From the NCBI GenBank assembly GCA_047639675.1, contig JBLIOI010000064.1, positions 1-26,989 on the forward strand: a stretch of 26,989 nucleotides of DNA. The letters run 5' to 3'. Position numbers and translations under genes: made by a program. A model generated the notes under the pieces. It searched no databases. It had not been told where the DNA came from and was given only the letters and a program-made list of their open reading frames with translations. Positions within the stretch are counted from its first letter, which is position 1; each line of letters starts with the position of its first letter. Of the stretch, positions 1 to 7,102 are shown piece after piece. Source of the DNA: JABACD01 sp047639675 (GTDB lineage: Bacteria; Planctomycetota; UBA1135; GCA-002686595).

Positions 1-2
1 CT

Positions 3-1190
3 TCACCCTTCGATCTCGAAGGCTTCCGGAGGAAGGGGCGGTAGGTTTTGGTTTTGGTGCTTCATAGCACGCAATTCCGCTTCCACGGCGTCGACGGGAA
101 GCGCGGGCTTATCGGCTTCTCGTTCCGTGGATTCCTTAGATTGCTTTTCAGTCGGGGCGACCTCGATTGCCGGCGGCGCTTGCGGTGTAATCGTCACCTG
201 CGGTTCTGTCGCGATTGGGGCGCGATCTACCGGCCGCTTTTCCGCCGAGATGTTGGGCAGCGCAGATTTGGGTGTCGGCACGCTCTTCCCAACCGGAGCT
301 CTTGAGCTGCCCGATGACGATTCCGGCCGCGTTCTGCGCAGCTTCGTAACGTCCTTTGCAGGCGGTAGATAGGACAATTCAGGGTGGTCTATCTCTTGAG
401 CGATGACCTCCACCGCCAGCTTTCTATAGTCGAGAGCTCCGTTTGATTCCGGGGCGTACTCGATCACGCTGGTACCAAAGCTGGGCGCTTCTGCGAGCTT
501 CACATTACTGCGGATTGCTTGGCGGAAGACTTGGCCGGGGAAGTACTTACGGACTTCGCTCAGGACCTCCCGGGCTAGCCGCAAGCGGCTGTCATAAAGA
601 CACGGGGCGATGCCAGTGATCTGGAGCCCGGGGTTCAGTCGGCGCTGGATGAGGGCGACGATTTCTACCAGCTTGCTCATGCCCATCAAGGCCAAGAATT
701 CGGTCTGGACGGTGATCAACACCTCGTTAGCGGCTGCTAATGCGTTCACGGACAGGAGGCCAAGGCTCGGCGGGCAATCGAAGATGATGTAGTCCGCAGG
801 CCCTTTTTCGCTATCTGAGGCGGGGTGCTTCGCGGCGTAATCCTTGACCCAGTCCTCTATGGCGTCGGAGAGCAGGTTGTCGCGACCAATTGCGCTAGCC
901 AGCTCGAGCTCCGCGCCCGAGAGATCGATGTTGCTGGGCAGAACGCGTAGGTTCTTTTCCGACGTGGGGTGCAAGGCGTCGTTAATCGTCGAAGCACCGT
1001 GCAACACCGTGTAGGTCGAATTCTCTTCGCTGCCTGGCTCGATTCCGAGGTGCAAGCTGAGGTTTGCTTGGGGATCGAGGTCCACGACCACCACACGTCG
1101 ACCTTGCTCGGCGAGTGCGGATCCGAGGTTGACCGAGGTCGTGGTTTTTCCCACGCCCCCCTTCTGATTGATAATGGCTATTCGTCGCAT
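3..1190 (-). CDS. parA: ParA/Soj-type chromosome partitioning ATPase with a long C-terminal tail
   Basis: This is a Walker-type ATPase that works with ParB and parS to segregate newly replicated origins, binding DNA non-specifically in its ATP form. The deviant Walker A motif KGGVGKTT lies at residues 10-17, followed by DLDPQAN and the Walker B-like segment IIFDCPPSLGLL. I chose the ATG at 1190 because MRRIAIINQKGG is the usual family N-terminus; a GTG seven codons upstream is less likely. The family core ends near residue 275. It is followed by about 115 residues rich in Pro, Glu, Ala and Ser with no recognisable domain, which most homologues lack. The gene is last in a minus-strand run after bshC (113-nt gap). 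It lies about 9 kb from parB and on the opposite strand, although the two are normally adjacent. It is the only parA in the window and is probably the chromosomal one. Confidence 0.95.
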   Translation of the reverse strand: MRRIAIINQKGGVGKTTTSVNLGSALAEQGRRVVVVDLDPQANLSLHLGIEPGSEENSTYTVLHGASTINDALHPTSEKNLRVLPSNIDLSGAELELASAIGRDNLLSDAIEDWVKDYAAKHPASDSEKGPADYIIFDCPPSLGLLSVNALAAANEVLITVQTEFLALMGMSKLVEIVALIQRRLNPGLQITGIAPCLYDSRLRLAREVLSEVRKYFPGQVFRQAIRSNVKLAEAPSFGTSVIEYAPESNGALDYRKLAVEVIAQEIDHPELSYLPPAKDVTKLRRTRPESSSGSSRAPVGKSVPTPKSALPNISAEKRPVDRAPIATEPQVTITPQAPPAIEVAPTEKQSKESTEREADKPALPVDAVEAELRAMKHQNQNLPPLPPEAFEIEG

Positions 1191-1231
1191 AATGGCTGGG
1201 GACCGGCTCACGGAGCCTTTCCTATGCGAGC

Positions 1232-1259
1232 ACTATAACGCGCGGTTGATAGCAGCCAA
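1232..1259 (-). promoter_or_regulatory. Candidate sigma-70 promoter for parA
   Basis: On the minus strand a -35 like TTGGCT (1259-1254) and a -10 like TATAGT (1237-1232) are separated by 16 bases, about 42 bases before the parA ATG. The -10 matches the consensus at five of six positions and the -35 at four of six. The site lies in the only substantial gap between bshC and parA, so parA may be transcribed independently of the upstream genes. Motif-level evidence only. Confidence 0.45.
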
Positions 1260-1303
1260 AACCCCCTGCTTTGGGGATCTCTCGATGAATCGTGTGGCGA
1301 GGG

Positions 1304-2881
1304 CTAGAACAGGTGTAGAGCGAGGTGTTCTGTGCAGAAAGGATCGAGCTCTTCCAGGAGTTCATCGATCCAGCCGGCTCCATGGCGTGCAATCCAAGAC
1401 AGGGGGCCAAAAACTTCCCCTTGGGGCAGGGAGCTAGGGCACAAACTTTGGTTTAGGCAGCGCGTTCGCCGCTCTTGCTTGCCATCCCGGTTGGCCACGG
1501 CGCGTTGGATTCGCTGCCCGAGGTCGGCCAAAACTCGCTCCAGCTCGCGCGAACTTGCCTTGATAGGAGTCTTGAGGTCCGGATCGACCGCGATGATTTT
1601 GGGCTTCAGGGTGGTGAGCTCCTTGCGCGCTCGAGTTGCAATCAACTTCAGTTCTCCTAGGAGGTCCGGTTCGCTGTACCCCTGCGCGTCTGCTCGCCAA
1701 GTTCCAAGTCCATGCAGTACGGTTTCAAGTGAGATTTTTTCGCGAGAGAGTGCAGCGCGAACCTCTTCGTCGATCAGGGTGAGCCTTGCGCTTCTTATGA
1801 AAGCGGGCGTTGATCGCCCGTGAGTTGCGTGCAGTGGGGCAGCAGAAATGTGGCATGCAAGTGCATGCCCGTCTCCCACCGCCGCAACGACAGGCAAGAC
1901 AAGATCGCGCACCAAGGGTCGCATCATGTTTCCCGGTGACCAGGCGTTGGGTTCTTGCACGATCTCAGCCGCGAGTTCCGTTCGCGTACGAGAACCTGGT
2001 TCGTTTCGATAACGATACCCGTCGCCTCCCGAAACAAGTGGAAGCCGGCCCTCTTGTGTTGAGTGGTAGAGCAGATCGATGTTTGCGAGTTCGTTGTCTG
2101 TCCGTTGCAGTTGCTCTATGAATTTAGCGCCGACCACCTGAGCCATCGCACTGGAAACTTCTTCGCACATGGCATCGGACTCGATCACTACCAGGCCGTG
2201 TTTGCCGAGAAGTTCGTACATGCCGCGAGTAAATGCTCGCGCCAAGCTTTCGCCCTCGCGCGGAAGCAATATGTCTAAAGCAAGGTCGATGTATTCATAG
2301 TCGCCATACATCTGATGCAACGCAGCGCGCAGTGAACCTAGCCCGTGCCGCTGCGCATGGACGGCAACGTCCCAAAGCGCCTTTCTTCCGCGCACTACAC
2401 CATCGAGCCTAACTTGTTGTAGCTCATAGCTTCTGTTCAACACACAGGCTTGTTCGAGCTGAGTCGAGTCATGTTGATCTGTCTGAACCCATATGATTGG
2501 GACGACTCTTCTCTTCCACTTCGTACTCAGGTCACGCGCGACCTTCACGGTGTGCAAGACGTTCATAAGAGTGGATTGGGGTCCAGTAGCGAGGGCCGGC
2601 TCGGCAAAGCACACAACACAAGCTGTACCTTTTTCGGCAAGCGATCGGATCGAGTCGAGCACTGCTACGTGCGGACCAACCTTTGTAGCTTGCGCTTCCA
2701 ACCACTTGGCGAGTTGCGCGCGTTCTGCGAGCAAGTACTCGTCCCCAATCTCTTCGATATCTTCTAGCGAACGCGCCACCGATTGCTTTTTCAGTTTGCC
2801 TGCTAGGGCCTCACGTTCAAGGGCGCTCAACCCATGAATGTCCGCACGCAGGTACTCGATTCGGAATCGAGACGGAGTCAT
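1304..2881 (-). CDS. bshC: Putative bacillithiol biosynthesis cysteine-adding enzyme BshC (divergent)
   Basis: BshC joins cysteine to glucosaminyl-malate in the last step of bacillithiol synthesis. The 525-residue length fits the family. The middle has PLVRDLVLPVVAAVGDGHA, which matches the BshC 'RPLVQDYLLPTVAYVGGP' region. The C-terminus (GPLSWIARHGAGWIDELLEELDPF) matches the family's 'PFLARYGPDFIDRLLEALDP' ending. A coiled-coil-like stretch precedes it (about 400-460). The usual N-terminal VTGQQ-G-GGP motif is replaced by VVCFAEPALATGP, so the nucleotide-fold loop is altered. The ATG shares one base with the pyrF stop (TGATG), which implies translational coupling. bshA and bshB are not in the window. 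Family membership is well supported; whether it still makes bacillithiol is uncertain. Confidence 0.84.
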   Translation of the reverse strand: MTPSRFRIEYLRADIHGLSALEREALAGKLKKQSVARSLEDIEEIGDEYLLAERAQLAKWLEAQATKVGPHVAVLDSIRSLAEKGTACVVCFAEPALATGPQSTLMNVLHTVKVARDLSTKWKRRVVPIIWVQTDQHDSTQLEQACVLNRSYELQQVRLDGVVRGRKALWDVAVHAQRHGLGSLRAALHQMYGDYEYIDLALDILLPREGESLARAFTRGMYELLGKHGLVVIESDAMCEEVSSAMAQVVGAKFIEQLQRTDNELANIDLLYHSTQEGRLPLVSGGDGYRYRNEPGSRTRTELAAEIVQEPNAWSPGNMMRPLVRDLVLPVVAAVGDGHALACHISAAPLHATHGRSTPAFIRSARLTLIDEEVRAALSREKISLETVLHGLGTWRADAQGYSEPDLLGELKLIATRARKELTTLKPKIIAVDPDLKTPIKASSRELERVLADLGQRIQRAVANRDGKQERRTRCLNQSLCPSSLPQGEVFGPLSWIARHGAGWIDELLEELDPFCTEHLALHLF

Positions 2882-3777
2882 CAGGCTGGCGAACTGAGTG
2901 CTTCTCTAAACTCAGCAATCATTGTTTCGATAGCTTCCAGGCTTGCGTCCTTCCAATGCTTGTCCCGGTTCTCAGGTTTGCGCCAGGCGTAAAGAATTCC
3001 GCGCGAGGAGTTAACTAGGGCGCCGCGTCCTCCGGGCAGGAAGCCGGAGATCGTTTCTGTTGCACCTGCACCCTGCGCGCCGTAACCGGGAATTAGAAGC
3101 GGTGTATGTGGCATTCTTTCGCGCAGTTCAGCGAGTTCGGCTGGGTGGGTCGCACCAACCACGGCGCCTATACTCGAGAGCCCGCACTCGCCCCGCAGTG
3201 ACGATCCCCAGCGCTCGACTTCGTCAGCAACTACTTGAGTTAGCGGAGGGTTGCCGTGGTTTTGGAAGAGAGCACTTCCTGGGTTTGATGTTCGCACGAG
3301 TACATAGAGTCCAGCGTTGCTGCGCTCGCAGACCTCGACTAAGGGCTCGATCGAATCAGCGCCAAGGTAGGGGTTGACAGTGATCGCGTCACAACAAGCT
3401 TCGCCTGCGTCTTCTAGAAACGCCTGGCCGTAAGCTCGCGCGGTGCTGGCAATGTCGGAACGCTTAACGTCGCCGATTACCAGTAAGCCTGCACGACGGG
3501 CTTCGGCAACGACTCGTTCCCAAACGACGGCGCCGTCCGCACCTAGGCGCTCAAAGAAGGCTGACTGTGGCTTGACCGCCGGGACCCGACCTGCAGCAAG
3601 TTCGATGATGCCCAATAAGAATTCTTCGACTGCGCGTGCACGCTCGGCTCGCGGTGCCGACTCATCGCGGGCAATCGCGAATTCTTCGGGCAGGAGGTCG
3701 AGGTGTGGGTCAAGACCAACCAGACAGGGATTGCCCCGTTCGATCAAGGCGGCCTCCAAACGGTCGGCGTATTTCAT
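2881..3777 (-). CDS. pyrF: Orotidine 5'-phosphate decarboxylase, type 2
   Basis: This enzyme decarboxylates OMP to UMP, the last step of de novo pyrimidine synthesis, in the cytoplasm. The 298-residue length and motifs fit the longer type 2 PyrF family. They include VGLDPHLDLLP near the N-terminus, KPQSAFFE, the catalytic GDVKRSDIASTARAYG with the Lys/Asp set, DAITVNPYLG, YVLVRTSNPGS and the phosphate-binding LLIPGYGAQGAG. The ATG at 3777 gives MKYADRLEAAL, a normal start, although no Shine-Dalgarno sequence is evident. It lies 18 bases after the DUF502 gene and overlaps bshC by one base, so it is probably co-transcribed with both. No other pyrimidine gene is nearby. Confidence 0.96.
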   Translation of the reverse strand: MKYADRLEAALIERGNPCLVGLDPHLDLLPEEFAIARDESAPRAERARAVEEFLLGIIELAAGRVPAVKPQSAFFERLGADGAVVWERVVAEARRAGLLVIGDVKRSDIASTARAYGQAFLEDAGEACCDAITVNPYLGADSIEPLVEVCERSNAGLYVLVRTSNPGSALFQNHGNPPLTQVVADEVERWGSSLRGECGLSSIGAVVGATHPAELAELRERMPHTPLLIPGYGAQGAGATETISGFLPGGRGALVNSSRGILYAWRKPENRDKHWKDASLEAIETMIAEFREALSSPA

Positions 3778-3795
3778 CTGGCGACGGTAGTTTGG

Positions 3796-4764
3796 CTAGG
3801 AAGGCGAAGGGCCTGTTTCAGCGCTATCCGGGGTCATGTCTGCGCCAAGGGCGTCGAGTGACTCCTGTAGATCGGAGACCTGTTCAGCAGCAGGGATCAA
3901 GACACCAGCGGAAATGGTTACACGCAGGGCTTCGTCAACACTGAGAGGCAAGGGGATCAAGCGCTCTTCTTTAATGAAAACCGTGAAGCCAGTCATTGGC
4001 ATGGGCGACGTTGGCACGAAGACCGAGACGTAGCGGCCGCCTAGGGCGCTGTGAACCGTCTTCAAGCCTGAGCTCGTCACAAAGGCGATGCACCAGATAC
4101 CCTCGCTTGGATAGGGCGCGGCGACTACCGTGTCAAAGTCGAAATCTGACTCTGCTGCGAAGAACTCGACCAGCTGCTTTGTGTACGGGTAGACAGAACG
4201 AATGATCGGTAGGTTCTGAGCGGTGCGATCGATGGCGGTGAGCATGCGCCGTCCCAAGAACCCACTGGTGAAGTACCCGAGGGTCAAAACCACAATCAGA
4301 CTGACGAGCACTCCAACCAACGGGTGAACGATTTCTCGAACTTCGCGCCGCAATTGATAGGGGTTGATTGCCAGCTCATGCATGTCGCGGAAAAAGCCCA
4401 TTTCAGGCTCGCGAATGATCTCGAGCTCTGAGGCGAAGGCGGGGCTTGTTAACCCCTCCGCTCTAAGAATTTCTTGGACCTCTTGGGGCAGAGCTTGGGA
4501 GTCGAGGAATTCATCCGAGAGAGGATCGATTTCCACCGTATTCAACACCTTCCAACCCAGCGCATTGCCCTCGAGAAGCCAGTAAATGGTCGAGTTGATC
4601 GGCGTCGTTACATAGGTCTGCGCGAACTGAACGACTGTCACCAAGATGAAGAGTGTCAGGACTGCGGGCAGGATGCTGATGATGCCACGCAGGAAGAAGT
4701 TCTTCGGCTTGCGGATCTTAGGCCGCGATCTCTTGGTTTTGGGGGCGGGCTTGTTGTCGTTCAT
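3796..4764 (-). CDS. DUF502 family integral membrane protein
   Basis: This is an inner-membrane protein of the DUF502 family, whose function is not established. After a basic N-terminus (KTKRSRPKIRKPKNFF) comes a first membrane segment near residues 22-45 and a second near 148-170. The conserved DUF502 core follows: TAQNLPIIRSVYPYTKQLVEFF, then FDTVVAAPYPSEGIWCIAFVT, then VSVFVPTSPMPMTGFTVFIKEERLIPLPLSVDEAL. A loop of roughly 100 residues between the two membrane segments is longer than I would expect for the family. I chose the ATG at 4764 (MNDNKPAP). A GTG at 4782 would add six residues, and the purine run GAAGGA abuts the ATG. It sits between hemW (81-nt gap) and pyrF (18-nt gap) in the same direction. 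Confidence 0.85.
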   Translation of the reverse strand: MNDNKPAPKTKRSRPKIRKPKNFFLRGIISILPAVLTLFILVTVVQFAQTYVTTPINSTIYWLLEGNALGWKVLNTVEIDPLSDEFLDSQALPQEVQEILRAEGLTSPAFASELEIIREPEMGFFRDMHELAINPYQLRREVREIVHPLVGVLVSLIVVLTLGYFTSGFLGRRMLTAIDRTAQNLPIIRSVYPYTKQLVEFFAAESDFDFDTVVAAPYPSEGIWCIAFVTSSGLKTVHSALGGRYVSVFVPTSPMPMTGFTVFIKEERLIPLPLSVDEALRVTISAGVLIPAAEQVSDLQESLDALGADMTPDSAETGPSPS

Positions 4765-4845
4765 TCCTTCTACGAGAGGCACAGGGGCGCATGGTACTCC
4801 TTGAATCCACCTGTGGAAGAGGTCTGCGTAATCGCAGCTCTTTTG

Positions 4846-6009
4846 TTAGTCGGAATCTTCTACCCAAAGGAACTCGGCAGCCACTCTGTCGGCAAGCGGA
4901 GTTCCGGTCTTGGTGAGGACGAACCGATCTCCCACAAGCTGCAAGAGTCCTTGGGATACGAGGACCTTTGCGGTCTCGACAGCAGGATCTTCTTCGGCGT
5001 CGAACGCGGATGCGCAGCGCGCTGCTTCCGGTAGAACTCCCGCTGCTTGGCGCAAGCCGAGCCACCAGGTTTCCCCGAGGCGGGCCCGCGGGCTCAGAAC
5101 TTCAGTCCACTTGTTGGCGTGGCCAGTGTTTCTTATGGATGCGATGTAGCTCTCGATGCCCTTGGCATTCCCACTGCGACGCCCACCAACATAGCTCACA
5201 GCTGAGGGACCGATGCCCAAGTAGCTACCGTTGTCCCAGTAGTTTTGATTGTGCTTACACTCGTGACCAGGCTTGGCGTAGTTGGAGATTTCGTAAGCGT
5301 CGAGGCCTGCCTGACTCGTCAACTCGCGCGTCACGTGGAACATCTCTAGCTCGATTTCTTCGGGCAAGCTCTGCAATTTCCCATCGCGCAACCAGCGGCT
5401 GAAGACCGTGTCTTCTTCGAAGGCGAGGTTGTAAGCAGATATGTGTTCAGTCTGTAGCTCTAGAACCGTTTGCAAGGCCGTCCGCCAAGCATCTGTGTTG
5501 TGCCCCGGCGCGGCGTAGATCATGTCGATGTTTAAATCTTCCACACCAGCCCTGCGCGCACTTTCGAAGGCTCGCATGGAAGTCTCGACATCGTGCACGC
5601 GGCCGAACAGTTGCAAGGTCTCCGGCTCGAGCGATTGGAAACCAATAGACAGGCGCTTGACGCCATGTTCGAGCATCAACTCAGCCTTGGCTTGATCCAA
5701 GCTCTCGGGGTTGCACTCAAGAGTGACCTCGGTAGCGGATTTGCTGAACGAGGTCGCTGCTTCTAGCTCCACAAGGAAGTGCTCCATCTGCTTGTGGTCA
5801 AGCAGCGATGGCGTCCCTCCTCCTATGAAGACTGTAGATGGCCTGTACGGTGCGCGTTGGCGCGCTTCGTCCAGGACAGCTTCTATTGTGCCGTCTATGT
5901 TCTGACCTTGTGCAGGAACAGAAAAGAAGTCGCAGTAATGGCACTTCGTTTCACAGAACGGTAGATGAACGTAGAGCGCGGTGCCTTGCGGCGCGCGCTC
6001 CAGCTCTAT
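4846..6009 (-). CDS. hemW: HemW-like heme chaperone (radical SAM, coproporphyrinogen oxidase-like)
   Basis: HemW is a radical-SAM-fold protein that binds a [4Fe-4S] cluster and delivers heme; it resembles the anaerobic coproporphyrinogen dehydrogenase HemN. Translation upstream of the first ATG (5787) gives LYVHLPFCETKCHYCDFFS with the cluster motif CX3CX2C followed by D-F, then GGGTPSLL (SAM binding), so the true start must be upstream. The HemW signature HNQNYW is present later (CKHNQNYW). The Phe, rather than Cys, two residues after the last cluster cysteine favours HemW over HemN. From the stop at 6073-6075 down to 5787 the frame has no ATG, GTG or TTG. My best guess is ATA at 6009, eight bases after AAAGG (6022-6018) and four bases past the sigma gene stop, giving 387 residues. 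CTG at 6003 or ATT at 6057 are alternatives, and a sequence error cannot be excluded. Confidence 0.92.
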   Translation of the reverse strand: MELERAPQGTALYVHLPFCETKCHYCDFFSVPAQGQNIDGTIEAVLDEARQRAPYRPSTVFIGGGTPSLLDHKQMEHFLVELEAATSFSKSATEVTLECNPESLDQAKAELMLEHGVKRLSIGFQSLEPETLQLFGRVHDVETSMRAFESARRAGVEDLNIDMIYAAPGHNTDAWRTALQTVLELQTEHISAYNLAFEEDTVFSRWLRDGKLQSLPEEIELEMFHVTRELTSQAGLDAYEISNYAKPGHECKHNQNYWDNGSYLGIGPSAVSYVGGRRSGNAKGIESYIASIRNTGHANKWTEVLSPRARLGETWWLGLRQAAGVLPEAARCASAFDAEEDPAVETAKVLVSQGLLQLVGDRFVLTKTGTPLADRVAAEFLWVEDSD

Positions 6010-6013
6010 TGAT

Positions 6014-6871
6014 TCAGCCTTTGCCTGGCCGCTTCTTACTTGCCGTGAGTGTGGAATTGGGGTTGTCTCCGCTCATCACAGCGTAGAGTTTGCGCAGCGC
6101 CTCTTGTTCGATTTGCCGCACTCGTTCTCGTGTGAGTCCGACTATCTTACCGATCTCCTTGAGCGTTAGGGGATCTGCATTCTCATCTAGTCCGTATCGC
6201 AGGCGCAAGATGATGGCATCTCTTTCGTCAATCACACCGAGGAGGTGCTGCAGGCGGCTCAAGAGATCCATGTCAATGATTTGCTCCTCGGGGGAGCGCA
6301 CACCATCATCCTTGACCGTGTCCTGATTCTGTGAGAGCACGTCTAGAGAAATGTGTGGTCCCAATCCAGAAGTCGCGATAGTGCGCTTCAGAAGCGGCCA
6401 GTTGTTTCGGGGCACGCCGAGTTCTTCGGCTACCTCTTCAACGGTTGGTGTGCGACCGAGGTGATAAGCCAGCTCCTGGCTGACGTAGCGCCACTTGTTG
6501 ATCAACTCATTCATGTAACTCGGTACGCGCACGGACTTGACTGTGTTCGTCAGTGCGCGTCGAATCGATTGTTTGATCCACCAGGTTCCATAGGTCGAGA
6601 AGCGGCAGCCAGCATCGGGGTCGAATTTCTCCGCAGCTTTTATTAGCCCGATGTTTCCTTCGGCGATCAAGTCGGCGAGGTTCAGGCCTCGCTCGGAGTA
6701 CATTTTTGCTACGGAAACGACCAGTCGGAGATTTGCGCGAATGAGGTGTTCGCGGGCTTCTTGGTCGCCAGCTTGGATACGCCGTCCAAGATCTTTTTCT
6801 TGGTCGGCAGTGAGGAGATTAACTTCGTTAATCTCCTGGAGATAGGTCTCGAGGCAGCGTTCAGCGGATAT
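6014..6871 (-). CDS. Sigma-70 family RNA polymerase sigma factor (RpoD/RpoS-like, short form)
   Basis: This factor directs RNA polymerase to promoters. It contains region 1.2 (LETYLQEINEVNLLTADQEK, near residues 7-26), region 2 (ANLRLVVSVAK, GLIKAAEKFDPDAGCRFSTYGTWWIKQSIRRAL), region 3 and region 4.2 with its helix-turn-helix (LTLKEIGKIVGLTRERVRQIEQEALRKL, near 236-263). It lacks the long region 1.1 of a primary RpoD, so it resembles group 2 factors. It could still be the main factor if no other exists in the genome. The first ATG (6703) would cut through region 2.1, so the start lies upstream. The frame back to the stop at 6902-6904 has no ATG, GTG or TTG. ATA at 6871, six bases after AGGTAGG (6884-6878), would give a 285-residue protein beginning (M)SAERCLETYLQEIN, a typical family start. 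CTG at 6889 is the alternative. Confidence 0.94.
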   Translation of the reverse strand: MSAERCLETYLQEINEVNLLTADQEKDLGRRIQAGDQEAREHLIRANLRLVVSVAKMYSERGLNLADLIAEGNIGLIKAAEKFDPDAGCRFSTYGTWWIKQSIRRALTNTVKSVRVPSYMNELINKWRYVSQELAYHLGRTPTVEEVAEELGVPRNNWPLLKRTIATSGLGPHISLDVLSQNQDTVKDDGVRSPEEQIIDMDLLSRLQHLLGVIDERDAIILRLRYGLDENADPLTLKEIGKIVGLTRERVRQIEQEALRKLYAVMSGDNPNSTLTASKKRPGKG

Positions 6872-7102
6872 AGCGGGCCTACCTGCCAGGGGGCTGGCTG
6901 GTTAGTGGGCGCTGAGTTCAGAGCCACAGGGTCACGCGGATAGAAAATAGCTTTATAGGCCTAGTTCACGGGGGAAGTAGGTTCACCCCCCCATCGGATT
7001 CTTTGGGTGGCGGTCTTGAGCCTGGTTGGGGCAAGGATGGACTCTCCAGCCTTACTGCTGGATCTGCTAAGCTGCCCGTCGGCGAAACCCGCCTTCAGCA
7101 CG
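6872..7102. other. Intergenic region between divergent sigma factor and HPr-fusion genes
   Basis: This region of about 230 bases should hold the promoters of both the minus-strand sigma/hemW operon and the plus-strand HPr-domain gene. A direct repeat of GTTCAC occurs at 6964-6969 and 6981-6986, spaced 17 bases. On the minus strand a TATAAA hexamer lies near 6949-6954, without a convincing -35. No clear promoter pair could be assigned in either direction. Confidence 0.3.

Noticed and set aside
1262..1303. A possible terminator after bshC (C-run and G-run near 1261-1277)
   Set aside because: The stem would be only about four base pairs with no U-tract on the minus strand.
6709..6927. A 72-codon GTG-started frame overlapping the sigma factor N-terminus on the same strand
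   Set aside because: Its translation has no family resemblance, whereas the overlapping frame carries textbook sigma region 1.2/2.1. It matters only as a possible frameshift donor.
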